41,975 nucleotides of DNA from Treponema sp. (GCA_031258005.1 JAIRNP010000115.1:1-41975); one strand, 5' to 3'; counted from the stretch's first letter, positions 24,366-32,940 are shown. Numbers and translations: made by a program. The notes: generated from the sequence alone by a model not told the origin.

Positions 24366-25703
24366 ATGTATAAATTCCGGTATACCCTACCTGAACTGAT
24401 GCAGCGAAGTTACCGTTCCCGTTTAGCCCTGATCCTGGAAAGTATCCTCATCGGGTTCACGGTGGGGCTCATCATTGTTTTCTTTAGATACCTCTTGATC
24501 CAGGCAGATACCTTACGACAGGGGATTTACCACGTACCCCATAGCAGGGTGTATTGGATCTTCTGGAGCGCGATGCTGGTGCTTACCGGTCTTTTTTTGG
24601 GATGGGCTGCGAAGGTATGGCCCCTGATCAAGGGGAGCGGTATACCCCAAATCAAGGGATCCCTAACGGGGAGTCTCCCTTTGAATTATCAGGAGTTGCC
24701 CATAAAGTTACTTACCGGCTTACTCGGATTGGGAGCAGGTCTTTCCCTGGGCAGGGAAGGGCCTTCGGTACAGATAGGGGCCTATATGGGGAAGGGAGTT
24801 TTGTCCATATTTCCCAAACAAGAACAGGAACAGCATTGGCTCATCGCCAGCGGATCCGCTGCAGGCGTAGCCGCCGCTTTTAATGCGCCCCTGGCAGGGG
24901 TCCTCTTTGTACTGGAAGAGTTACAGGCTTCTTTTTCCCCGCTGTTTTTAGCCTGCGCCATGGCCGCTTCCATGACGGCAGATGCAGTGGCGGGCTTGTT
25001 CTTTGGTTTGGGGCCGGTCTTTGATTTCAGGTATATCGCGGTCCTGTCCTTGAAGGATATACCCTGGGTTATCCTTTTGGGGGTGGGCTGCGGACTGTTG
25101 GGGGACCTCTTTAAGCGGCTCCTGTATTGGACGCTGAACGGATATGATAGATGCCGTATCCCCCAGATCCTACGCCCGGTGATCCCTTTGCTGGTTTCTA
25201 TTCCCCTGGGACTGCTGTGGTTTGATGTGCTCGGAGGGGGCCATGATTTGATAGAATCCCTGGTCCATGAGGAACGGACCCTCGGCGTTCTTGCCCTGTT
25301 ACTGGCGGGTAAGATGCTGTTCACCGCTCTTTCCTATGGCTCAGGAACCGCAGGAGGTATTTTTCTGCCGCTCCTGGTCTGCGGCGCTTTAACCGGGGAT
25401 CTCTTGGGCCTATGCTTATGGCAGTTTGGATACATTGCCGAAGGGCAGAACCTGAATTTCATCATCTTGGGGATGGCCGCTTTTTTTACCGGTGTGGTTA
25501 AAGCGCCGATTACGGGTATTGTCCTGATCCTGGAGATGAGCGCGAATTTTAATCACCTGGGAAACCTGGTCCTGGTGTGCCTTTGCGCGCTCATAACTTC
25601 CGAGTTGATCGCTTCCCGGCCGGTGTATGCGGTACTTTTGGAACGGATGTTAGGCCGGGGCAGGCTTCCTCCTGAAAGCCCTGAGGGAACTCAGGCTGCA
25701 TAA
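24366..25703 (+). CDS. ClC-family chloride/proton antiporter
   Basis: 445 residues, about ten hydrophobic segments. The ClC selectivity motifs are present in order: GSGIP (90-94), GREGP with the external gating glutamate Glu131, and GGIFLP. A LEELQ glutamate pair (about residues 179-180) corresponds in position to the internal proton glutamate of E. coli ClC, so antiport rather than passive channel activity is likely. No C-terminal CBS domains. It probably serves acid resistance or ion balance. ATG 24366 has no ribosome site (see promoter). The polymerase gene follows 34 bases on. Confidence 0.93.
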   Translation: MYKFRYTLPELMQRSYRSRLALILESILIGFTVGLIIVFFRYLLIQADTLRQGIYHVPHSRVYWIFWSAMLVLTGLFLGWAAKVWPLIKGSGIPQIKGSLTGSLPLNYQELPIKLLTGLLGLGAGLSLGREGPSVQIGAYMGKGVLSIFPKQEQEQHWLIASGSAAGVAAAFNAPLAGVLFVLEELQASFSPLFLACAMAASMTADAVAGLFFGLGPVFDFRYIAVLSLKDIPWVILLGVGCGLLGDLFKRLLYWTLNGYDRCRIPQILRPVIPLLVSIPLGLLWFDVLGGGHDLIESLVHEERTLGVLALLLAGKMLFTALSYGSGTAGGIFLPLLVCGALTGDLLGLCLWQFGYIAEGQNLNFIILGMAAFFTGVVKAPITGIVLILEMSANFNHLGNLVLVCLCALITSELIASRPVYAVLLERMLGRGRLPPESPEGTQAA

Positions 25704-25737
25704 GATTCCGGAGGCCCCTCCTGAAGGGACGGCGGGA

Positions 25738-28155
25738 TTGTTCCGGGGTTTTATTGTCCATGCTTATGGGGATCTCCGGCGGGACCGGCTGTACTTCATC
25801 GGGCGTTTGGAAGACGGCCGGTCTTTTGCCGTCATGGAATCCCGATGGCGGCCTTCGGTGTATGTTCCTCAAGAGGTCCTAACTCGGCAGGAAAATCTGT
25901 TTTCTTCCCTATCTTATGAAAAACTCCCTTCCAAACTGGAAGCCTTCGACGGACAAGCCCAGGGAACCTATGCCTGTTTGCAGTTTCCCCGGTACCGGGA
26001 CCGGGCACAGGCAGTACGGATCCTTGAACAGGCAGGCATACCCACGCCTTATGGGGATATGAAGTTCCCGGATAGCTTCCTGGCCGAAAGGTATATCAAA
26101 GGGCCGGTGGAGATCCGAGGGGCTTCCCGGCCTGGACAGGTGGTGGCTGCGGTGTTTCCTAACCCGGTACTTAGTCCGCTGGATAGCCCCATGAATGTAC
26201 CCCTCACCATTGCTTCGGTGGACATTGAGACCGATACCAGGGATGGGTCTATCCTGGCTATTGGTCTGGCCGTTACGGATACTCGTTTCAAGGAGCCCAG
26301 CGGTTTTGTTCGGGTCCGTTCCCCGGAAAAGACGCGCATGACCAGTTCAGAGGGGAGGGTTTTGTTTCATCCTGATGAGCGGTCCATGCTCAGGGCTTTT
26401 ATGGAAGATATCCGCCGGGTAGACCCGGATGTGCTTACGGGATGGAATTTTCTGGATTTCGATTTCAAGTGCCTCTGGGATCGGTGCGCATGGCATCGCA
26501 TACCCTTTACCTTGGGACGCTCCCTGGACTTGGAAGGAGTGTATTTGAGCGGGGAGGGCCGCAGTTCCGCAGCGGCTCTGGTACCGGGACGTCAGGTCCT
26601 GGATGCCCTGCGCATTGTCCGTTCCGGTCCCAAGGTTTCAGGGGTGCACTTCACTGATTATACCTTGGAAACCGTATCCCAGGTGGTGTTAGGTGAAGGC
26701 AAACTGGTCAGTGCCGCAGGAACCGGCAAGATCGCCGCCTTGGCGCATCTGTATAGCCATGACCCGGTACGGTTTGGAGCCTATTGTTACCAAGATGCGG
26801 TCCTGGTGCTGCGGATCCTCGGGCAAACCGGCCTGTTCCGGCTGACCGTGGAACGCTCCTGTCTTACCGGGGTTTCTCTGGATAAGGCCTGGACCAGCGT
26901 GGTCAGCTTTGAGCGGATCTACGGTATGGAACTCCTGAAACGGGGTATTGCTCCGCCGCAGCCTGCTCCAGAGATCACCGTAAGCGGCGCAACCGGGGGA
27001 ACCTTGCTGGAACCGCGCCCCGGTTTTTTCAGCAATGTGGCGGTTTTTGATTTCCGGAGCCTCTACCCTTCCATTATTCGTACCTTTAATATCGACCCCC
27101 TCTCTTATGCCCGGGCCAAGGCTGCGGCTCCCGCTTCCGGGCTGATCAAGGCTCCTAACGGTGCGGTTTTTTCTTCCCTTCCCGGTCTGCTCCCCGGCCT
27201 CATTGAGGAATACTTTGCCGCGCGAAAAGCGGCCCTGGATCGAGGGGATGAAAACGCCGCCTATGTGTATAAGATCTTGATGAACAGTTTTTATGGGGTC
27301 TTGGGTACCAAGGCCTGCCGGTACGGCCGCACTGAATTAGCCGGGGCGATAACCTCCTTCGCCCGGAAATGGCTCCTGTTTTCCCGGGATTGGTTTACGG
27401 GTCAGGGTTTTAGGGTCCTGTACGGGGATACGGATTCCCTTTTTGTAGAGACCCGCCTAGGGGATGGGGCGGCATATCAGGATTTTTTTGTCCTATGCCA
27501 AGGACTTGCCGCAGAACTGAACGCCTTGCTTGCCGGGCGAATAGACCACGAGTACCATCGTGCATCCTTCATGGAACTCCGGTTTGAAAAAGCCTATCGC
27601 CGTTTTATGATACCTCCCCTGCGGGCCTTTTCCGAATCCGCAGGCCGGGGCAGGGCCAAAGGGTATGGGGGGTATCTCCTGGATGCGTCGGGAACCTTAT
27701 CGGTGGAGGTGAAGGGCATGGAAGCGGTGAGGAGTGATGCCACGCCCTTGGCCCGACGGCTCCAGATGGAACTCTTGGAGATGGTCTTTGCAGGCGGCAG
27801 GGAAGCGGAGCTGAGCGAGAAGGTCCAGGAGACCATAGGGCAGCTTCGCCGGGGGGAATTGGATGAAGCATTGATCTATCGAAAGCGGCTTTCCCGGCCT
27901 CCGGAAACCTATACCTCCTCTACCCCGCCCCAGGTGAAAGCTGCCCGGTTGCTGGGCTGGAAGGGCCGGCGGGGGACCGTGGCCTTTGTCTGGACTCTGA
28001 AAGGGCCTGAACCGGCATTACTCCCCCATGCTCCCTTTGACTACGATCATTACATCAATGCCCAGGTACTTCCTGTGGCACGGTCCATTGCCGCTGCGGC
28101 CCTGTGGGATCAGGATATACTGTTCAAAGGGGATCCCCAGATGGAACTGTTTTAA
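25738..28155 (+). CDS. polB: Family B DNA polymerase (Pol II-like) with 3'-5' exonuclease
   Basis: 805 residues from TTG 25738. The frame is open further upstream, but FRGFI is where family members begin. Exonuclease motifs: VDIETDT (Exo I), GWNFLDFDFKCL (Exo II), YCYQDAVLV (Exo III). Polymerase motifs: DFRSLYPSII (A), KILMNSFYG (B), YGDTDS (C). All acidic metal ligands are present, so both activities should be intact. Bacterial PolB (Pol II) enzymes act in repair and lesion tolerance and are patchily distributed. Only weak ribosome site (AAGGGA) and a non-ATG start, 34 bases after the ClC gene, suggest low expression by read-through. The symbol rests on family similarity. Confidence 0.88.
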   Translation: MFRGFIVHAYGDLRRDRLYFIGRLEDGRSFAVMESRWRPSVYVPQEVLTRQENLFSSLSYEKLPSKLEAFDGQAQGTYACLQFPRYRDRAQAVRILEQAGIPTPYGDMKFPDSFLAERYIKGPVEIRGASRPGQVVAAVFPNPVLSPLDSPMNVPLTIASVDIETDTRDGSILAIGLAVTDTRFKEPSGFVRVRSPEKTRMTSSEGRVLFHPDERSMLRAFMEDIRRVDPDVLTGWNFLDFDFKCLWDRCAWHRIPFTLGRSLDLEGVYLSGEGRSSAAALVPGRQVLDALRIVRSGPKVSGVHFTDYTLETVSQVVLGEGKLVSAAGTGKIAALAHLYSHDPVRFGAYCYQDAVLVLRILGQTGLFRLTVERSCLTGVSLDKAWTSVVSFERIYGMELLKRGIAPPQPAPEITVSGATGGTLLEPRPGFFSNVAVFDFRSLYPSIIRTFNIDPLSYARAKAAAPASGLIKAPNGAVFSSLPGLLPGLIEEYFAARKAALDRGDENAAYVYKILMNSFYGVLGTKACRYGRTELAGAITSFARKWLLFSRDWFTGQGFRVLYGDTDSLFVETRLGDGAAYQDFFVLCQGLAAELNALLAGRIDHEYHRASFMELRFEKAYRRFMIPPLRAFSESAGRGRAKGYGGYLLDASGTLSVEVKGMEAVRSDATPLARRLQMELLEMVFAGGREAELSEKVQETIGQLRRGELDEALIYRKRLSRPPETYTSSTPPQVKAARLLGWKGRRGTVAFVWTLKGPEPALLPHAPFDYDHYINAQVLPVARSIAAAALWDQDILFKGDPQMELF

Positions 28156-28320
28156 TGGGTGAAGGGTTGGCGCATGTCCGGGTTTACCCACAAGCTATCC
28201 TTATGGCTCCTTTATAGTAGACTATGAAACTTTTACCGAAGACCAGGGAATCTCTATAGTCCCCCGCAAGTGTTATAGTCCGCCATAACGCTTGTATCGT
28301 CTCCGGTAAAACCCGTAAAG

Positions 28321-28337
28321 GCCCGCCAAAGGCGGGC
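28321..28337. repeat. Hairpin GCCCGCC-AAA-GGCGGGC
   Basis: A perfect 7-bp stem in the 400-base gene-free stretch after polB. Its CCCGCC/GGCGGG arms resemble the cores of the REP-like elements at 15089 and 15209. Confidence 0.45.
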
Positions 28338-28394
28338 GGGGGGAGTGCAGGGAAAATAGCTCGCATAAAAAGTCATTGCCAGCCTATTGCTCAT

Positions 28395-28549
28395 GTATAA
28401 CGTGAGTTCGACAGAGAGACTAAAGTCCGCCGGACTTTAGTCCGCTATTACGCGCATTTATTCGAATAATTCGCTGAAATGAGCGTTCCTTCGCGGATTC
28501 CATCGAACTCACGTTGTATACCGTCTTCCGTTAAAAAGCCGGTCTCTCT
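28395..28549. repeat. Compound inverted-repeat element downstream of the ABC/sigma operon
   Basis: Arms GTATAACGTGAGTTCGA (28395-28411) and TCGAACTCACGTTGTATAC (28503-28521) match apart from a two-base insertion. Inside are a perfect palindrome with 10-bp arms CTAAAGTCCG (28420-28440) and the second copy of the dispersed 21-bp repeat (28468-28488). A second pairing (AGAGAGAC 28413-28420 with GTCTCTCT 28542-28549) crosses the first, so the two folds compete. It looks like a small non-coding mobile or regulatory element. Confidence 0.65.
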
Positions 28550-28556
28550 ATGGAAT

Positions 28557-28988
28557 TTAGTTACTGTGGCCTGTTTTTGCGGTCTTGGCCGGATCGCAGA
28601 GGCAGTATTTTGTTCCGCAGCAGATCTTTATGCCTACTTTTGATGGGATGCAGGCGCCGGTTATCAGCGTGGTTACATAGTTGGCGGAAAAGAAAACAAT
28701 GACCCCACAACAGGCCGCCACAGCCCAGTGGGAAGCCCGGTGCACAAACCGGCGTTTGATGTCCTGTTTCGCCAGCGTAGTCTGACGCCTCCAGAGGGCC
28801 CGGGCGCGGACCGCGCGCGCTGCGGCGCACAGCGCTTCATCGCTGAGTTTGGGGGATGACAGTCCGTCCAGTGCGTATAACGCGTCTATCCGGCGGTCAA
28901 TAAAATCGGGATCCATATCGTCCGCGTCTTTTTTCAATTCCGATTCGATATTTTCGATAAGGGAAGTCCGTATAGGTTGTTTTTTCAT
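28557..28988 (-). CDS. Cys-rich single-TM protein, putative anti-sigma factor
   Basis: Start chosen at 28988 (MKKQPIRTSLIENIE), with GGAGCG upstream; the track start at 29036 overlaps the sigma gene. 143 residues: a charged N-terminal cytoplasmic part (about 1-85, DPDFIDRRIDALYALDGL), one membrane segment (HWAVAACCGVIVFFSANYVTTLI) and a short outer tail with four further cysteines (CIPSKVGIKICCGTKYCLC). It directly follows an ECF sigma gene, the usual place of its anti-sigma factor. No ZAS (HxxxCxxC) motif is visible, so this is inferred from context. The Cys-rich outer tail could sense metal or redox state. Confidence 0.6.
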   Translation of the reverse strand: MKKQPIRTSLIENIESELKKDADDMDPDFIDRRIDALYALDGLSSPKLSDEALCAAARAVRARALWRRQTTLAKQDIKRRFVHRASHWAVAACCGVIVFFSANYVTTLITGACIPSKVGIKICCGTKYCLCDPAKTAKTGHSN

Positions 28989-29035
28989 TGTCCGCGCTCC
29001 ATGTAGTATACTCGCCGTTTCTACGAAAAGTTGCA

Positions 29036-29605
29036 TCAGAACTTATCCGCCAGTAATTCCCTGGCAAGGGCGCTTATATTTTGCCGCAGCCTGCTTGCCC
29101 GGGATTTTGCGGCGCTGAGGCTTATGCCAAGCCGCGCGGCCACTTCTTTTAGCGGGCGTTTTTGCCTGAAGGCAAGTTCCAGCATTTGTTCGTCCTTTGG
29201 CTTGAGGCGCTTCTCAATTTCGGCGGCAGTGCAGGCTATGGATTTTTCCTCAAGGATCTGCTCTTCCTCGGTCTTGCGCTTATTTTCAGCGCCTATGCCG
29301 TTCAGCGTTTCCTCGCCTTCATCCGTGAAAAAGGCAGCAAATCTTGAGCGCTCTTTCCTCATGGAAGCGGCGTACTGTTTGGCAATATTCCCCGCGGTTT
29401 TATAAAGCCAACCGCCGATTTTATCATAATCCTTGAGCTTAGGCATATGCTCATACAGGATGAGGAAAATATCCTGGGTACAGTCCTCGGCGGCGCTTGT
29501 GTTGCCGCCCAGGGTATACGTGCAGAATTTAAGCAGCTTCTCGTAATACCGTTTGACCAGGCCGTTAAACGCAGCTTCTTGTTCAGTTTCAGTGCTGACT
29601 TCCAT
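29036..29605 (-). CDS. ECF-type RNA polymerase sigma factor
   Basis: 189 residues. Region 2 covers about 10-80 (FNGLVKRYYEKLLKFCTYTLGG...EDCTQDIFLILYEHMPKLKDYDKIGGWLYKTAGNIA). Region 4 covers about 130-180 (LKPKDEQMLELAFRQKRPLKEVAARLGISLSAAKSRASRLRQ), a clear helix-turn-helix. The linker is longer than usual (EGEETLNGIGAENKRKTEEEQ). It starts 14 bases after the ABC ATPase gene ends and is the fourth gene of the - strand operon, so the transporter genes and their likely regulator are made together. The target promoter was not identified. Confidence 0.88.
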   Translation of the reverse strand: MEVSTETEQEAAFNGLVKRYYEKLLKFCTYTLGGNTSAAEDCTQDIFLILYEHMPKLKDYDKIGGWLYKTAGNIAKQYAASMRKERSRFAAFFTDEGEETLNGIGAENKRKTEEEQILEEKSIACTAAEIEKRLKPKDEQMLELAFRQKRPLKEVAARLGISLSAAKSRASRLRQNISALARELLADKF

Positions 29606-29619
29606 GGCGATCGCCGCCT

Positions 29620-30294
29620 TCAGGCGGTATGGGGTAACAGATTCCCCGCGTCCATCAAATAGGTTTTATTCCCGTAATTCAGCGTATCAAGTTCATGAGT
29701 AACAATGAGTACCGCCGTCCCTTTCTGGGCGATACGGCTGAATAGCTCCATGATTTCCGCCGTAGTCTCCACATCCAGATCGCTGGTCGGCTCGTCGGCA
29801 ATGAGGAGCTGGGGCTTGTTGATAAGGGCACGGGCAAGAGCGGTCCTCCGCATTTCCCCGCCCGACAGTTCTTTAGGGTACGAAGCGGCAAGGTGGCTTA
29901 TCCCCACCTTCTCAAGCAGGGTAAAGGCCCTTCCCTCCACATCCCCCTCGCGCTTAAACAGAAACCAGGGGATACACACATTGTCGAACACGGTAAAGTT
30001 TGAGAGTAGGCTTTGTCCTTGGGGGACATACCCGATCTGCTCATTGCGCAGAAACGATATTTCCTTGTCATTTAAACCGTATATATCCCGTTCTTCAAAG
30101 AAAACCGTTCCTCCGGTCGGGTGGAGCAGTCCCGCGCCCATGTTGAGCAGGGTACTTTTCCCGCTGCCCGACCGCCCGATAATGCTGATAAAATCCCCCG
30201 GTTCAACAGACAGGCTGACGTGGTTCACCGCGTTAAAGGGCTGTTTTCCCCGCTTATATTCTTTGGTAAGCTCCTTGAATTCAAAAAATCCCAT
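29620..30294 (-). CDS. ABC transporter ATPase (MacB/LolD-like)
   Basis: 224 residues. Walker A GRSGSGKST, signature ELSGGEMRRTALARAL, Walker B LLIADEPTSDLD, and the switch His in VTHELD. This length and subgroup pair with FtsX-type permeases. Its ATG overlaps the stop of the preceding permease (TAATG), so the two are translated together. It would energise the two permeases encoded just upstream. The DEPTSDLD sequence differs slightly from the common DEPTGNLD. Confidence 0.9.
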   Translation of the reverse strand: MGFFEFKELTKEYKRGKQPFNAVNHVSLSVEPGDFISIIGRSGSGKSTLLNMGAGLLHPTGGTVFFEERDIYGLNDKEISFLRNEQIGYVPQGQSLLSNFTVFDNVCIPWFLFKREGDVEGRAFTLLEKVGISHLAASYPKELSGGEMRRTALARALINKPQLLIADEPTSDLDVETTAEIMELFSRIAQKGTAVLIVTHELDTLNYGNKTYLMDAGNLLPHTA

Positions 30295-31514
30295 TATTCT
30301 CCCTCCCGCATGGTTAAATAGGTTTCCGCCCTGCTGATTCGCAGCGCTGAATACAGTGAAGCCAAGGGCCCCACCAAAATAGAAAGAAAAAGACTCCCCA
30401 AAGCACTAGGTATAATTTTGAAAAAGGGTGCATCCAGGTAGGGCAGTTCCAGACTCTCGCTGATCCAGGTACTGAAAGGGAACACCGTGAGGCTTGCCAG
30501 GAGGATCCCTATGACGGCACCGGCCATGCCGGCAAGGAAAGATTCGCTTAATACCATGCCTACCAGTTTTTTCCTGGTGGCCCCGAGAATCCGCAGCAGG
30601 GCGAACTCTTTTTTCCGTTCATGGATGGTTCCTGAAAACACCGCCGCGAGAATGATGACTGCCAATACCCAAAGGACGGCGGAAAAAATATGAATATAGG
30701 AAACAAGGCCGGATAACGTAGCGGCAAGGGCGGAAAAAATACCCTGTGAAACCAAGACATCCACCCCTGCATTTTCCTGCCGTATCTTTTGGGCAAGCAG
30801 CGATGGTGATGCGGAAGCGTCGCTTTTTACCAAAACCGCCGAAACGTTTCCCCTATGCAGCTCTTTTTCCTGCACCGCAAAATTGTTATACCCATCCGCC
30901 CGGGCGCGTCCCATAATGAGCCGCATGGTATTCATAGTCATAAAAATAGACGTATCCAATCCGCTTGCGCTTGGTGAAAGCCGCGCCGCCACCGGATACA
31001 TATTTCCTATAAGTTTAATGGTGTTGTCGCTACGGACTGTGATCCGGCTTCCAATCACAAGCTGCCCGTCTTGCACATCGATACGGTACTTTTCCGCAAT
31101 CCAAGGCTGAATTACAAAATCAGTTGTCGGATCATACGCTATAAGCTGGACCATAGCATCACAGCAGCTCTCGGACAGAGAAGTAAGAAAAAATTGCGGC
31201 GAAGCGCAGGCTATGCCCTCGGTTCCGGCAATGTTACCGGCTACAGCCTCATCAAAGTAAAAATAATTTGCCCTGCTGCGCAGCAATAAGGTCTGCGCCT
31301 GTCCTGAAGCCCCGGCGGGAACCACCATAAGATCAGCTCCGAAGCGTTTGGTCATGGTATCCAAGCCCTGGCTGAGGTTCAAGGTCAGCATAGAACCTCC
31401 GAACAGGGCAAAAGCAAGAATACCCACCACCGCCGCAAGGCAGGCAGTACGGACTGGTTTGGCCTTGAGGTTTTCCAGGGACAAAGCCCCGGTATATAAA
31501 TTTCGTTTCATCAT
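30294..31514 (-). CDS. FtsX-type ABC permease, paralogue 2
   Basis: 406 residues with the MacB/FtsX plan: TM1 near the N-terminus (CLAAVVGILAFALFGGS), a large extracytoplasmic domain (about 45-270) with a conserved Cys pair (SESCCDAMVQLIAYDP), then three C-terminal TM helices (VLWVLAVIILAAVFSG; AGMAGAVIGILLASL; IIPSALGSLFLSILVG). It is a close paralogue of the 31590-32798 protein. The stretch around SGTIHERKKEFALLRILG is identical in both. The roughly 85-bp leader carries its own TACCA-GAA-TGGTA palindrome and AAGGAGG ribosome site. Confidence 0.85.
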   Translation of the reverse strand: MMKRNLYTGALSLENLKAKPVRTACLAAVVGILAFALFGGSMLTLNLSQGLDTMTKRFGADLMVVPAGASGQAQTLLLRSRANYFYFDEAVAGNIAGTEGIACASPQFFLTSLSESCCDAMVQLIAYDPTTDFVIQPWIAEKYRIDVQDGQLVIGSRITVRSDNTIKLIGNMYPVAARLSPSASGLDTSIFMTMNTMRLIMGRARADGYNNFAVQEKELHRGNVSAVLVKSDASASPSLLAQKIRQENAGVDVLVSQGIFSALAATLSGLVSYIHIFSAVLWVLAVIILAAVFSGTIHERKKEFALLRILGATRKKLVGMVLSESFLAGMAGAVIGILLASLTVFPFSTWISESLELPYLDAPFFKIIPSALGSLFLSILVGPLASLYSALRISRAETYLTMREGE

Positions 31515-31534
31515 TCCCTTTCCTCCTTACATAT

Positions 31535-31547
31535 TACCAGAATGGTA
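31535..31547. promoter_or_regulatory. Palindrome TACCAGAATGGTA in the leader of permease 2
   Basis: A perfect 5-bp dyad around GAA, 21 bases before the ATG. The - strand context TTCCTAGCATACCATTC resembles TTCCTAGTATAACTATC in the leader of permease 1, so the leaders are also duplicated. TTGACA lies further upstream on the - strand, with a poor -10 box at 18 bases. Confidence 0.4.
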
Positions 31548-31589
31548 TGCTAGGAAGCTGCCTATTGTCAATATTGTTAGCTTTTACTA

Positions 31590-32798
31590 TCATTCTCCCT
31601 CCCGCATGGTGAAATAGGTTTCCGCCCCGCTGATTCGCAGCGCTGAATACAGTGAAGCCAAGGGCCCCACCAGAACCGAGAGCAGGAGGCTCCCCAAAAC
31701 AAGGGGGATACTGTTAAAAAGCGGCGCGTCAAGATAGGGCAGTTCAAGCCGTTCGCTGATCAAGGCACTGAAAGGGAACACCGTGAGGCTTGCCAGGAGG
31801 ATCCCTATGACGGCACCGGCCATGCCGGCAAGGGAGGATTCGCTTAACACCATGCCTACAAGTTTTTTCCTGGTGGCCCCGAGAATCCGCAGCAGGGCGA
31901 ACTCTTTTTTCCGTTCATGGATGGTTCCTGAAAACACCGCCGCGAGAATTATGACTGCCAATACCCAGAGCGCGGCAGAGAAAATACGGATATAATACAC
32001 CAGGCCGGAGAGCGCTTCCGCGATACGGGAAAAAATTCTCTGGGATACGAGAACGTCCACGCCTTCATTGTCCCGCCTTATGGTATACGCGAGAAACGAG
32101 GTATTTTTCGATGGATCCGCTTTGACTAAAACAGCGGAAATCGCGTGTTCCCCGTATTTGTCCGCCAAAAAATTATATTTTTCAGCATGGGCGCGGTCAA
32201 TAAGCTGCCACATGGTATTCATGGTCATGAAAATCGAGGTATCAAGCCCGCTCGCACTGTCTGAAAGCTGTGCCGCCACCGGGTATTCATGATCGAACAG
32301 TTTAATGGTACCATTCGGACGGAGGACAATCCGGCTGCCCACCACTACCTGCCCGTCCGCTACGGTGTCGTGGTACTTTTCCGCCACCCAGGGCTGAACC
32401 ACAAAATCCGTTTTCGGATCATAGGCGATAAGCTGCACCGGCGCGTCGCAGCATTCGGCGGCAAGGGATGCGAGAAAAAACTGAGGGGACGCGCAGACTA
32501 TGCCCTCGGTCCCGGTGATCCTATCGGCGATGCGGGAATCAAAATAAAAGTAATTGACGGACCCGTTCAGCAATGCCGACTGGGCCTGTTCCCCTGCCCC
32601 CTGGGGAACCACCATCAAATCCGCACCGAAACGCTTCGTCATGGTGGCTAGTCCCTGACGGAGATTCAGGGTAAGGAGAGAACCTCCGAACAGGGTAAAG
32701 GCAAGGACCGCAACCACCACCACAAGACAGGTGGTACGAACAGGCTTGGCCTTGAGGTTTTCCAGCGATAGCGTACCGGTATCCAAATTTTTCTTCAT
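31590..32798 (-). CDS. FtsX-type ABC permease, paralogue 1
   Basis: 402 residues, same layout as its neighbour: TM1 (CLVVVVAVLAFTLFGGS), extracytoplasmic domain with AECCDAPVQLIAYDP, three C-terminal TM helices. First gene of the five-gene operon. A pair of related FtsX permeases with one ATPase recalls the permease-ATPase part of Campylobacter p19/Ftr1-type iron clusters, which is why a metal-related role is suggested. That link rests on remembered gene order and needs a search. AAGGAG precedes the ATG. Confidence 0.85.
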   Translation of the reverse strand: MKKNLDTGTLSLENLKAKPVRTTCLVVVVAVLAFTLFGGSLLTLNLRQGLATMTKRFGADLMVVPQGAGEQAQSALLNGSVNYFYFDSRIADRITGTEGIVCASPQFFLASLAAECCDAPVQLIAYDPKTDFVVQPWVAEKYHDTVADGQVVVGSRIVLRPNGTIKLFDHEYPVAAQLSDSASGLDTSIFMTMNTMWQLIDRAHAEKYNFLADKYGEHAISAVLVKADPSKNTSFLAYTIRRDNEGVDVLVSQRIFSRIAEALSGLVYYIRIFSAALWVLAVIILAAVFSGTIHERKKEFALLRILGATRKKLVGMVLSESSLAGMAGAVIGILLASLTVFPFSALISERLELPYLDAPLFNSIPLVLGSLLLSVLVGPLASLYSALRISGAETYFTMREGE

Positions 32799-32840
32799 AC
32801 TGCATTTCTCCTTATATATCCGATAGTTATACTAGGAATA

Positions 32841-32869
32841 TATATATAAACAATCCACTTTTTTGTCAA
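32841..32869 (-). promoter_or_regulatory. Strong promoter of the ABC/sigma operon
   Basis: On the - strand: TTGACA (32869-32864), 17 bases, TATATA (32846-32841), in an AT-rich patch. A TTCCTAGTATAACTATC segment follows before the ribosome site. This is a full housekeeping-type promoter, so the sigma factor does not depend only on itself. Confidence 0.75.
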
Positions 32870-32904
32870 GTGAAGAGTTGAAAATTTCAAAAATTGGACT
32901 TGTT

Positions 32905-32940
32905 CGATAACCCGGCCGGTTATCGCGGACTTTTAGTCCG
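32905..32940. repeat. Tandem hairpins upstream of the ABC/sigma operon
   Basis: CGATAACC-CGGCC-GGTTATCG (32905-32925) is followed directly by CGGACT-TTT-AGTCCG (32926-32940). The second hairpin nearly repeats CGGACT-TT-AGTCCG at 28431-28444 on the other side of the operon. Confidence 0.65.
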
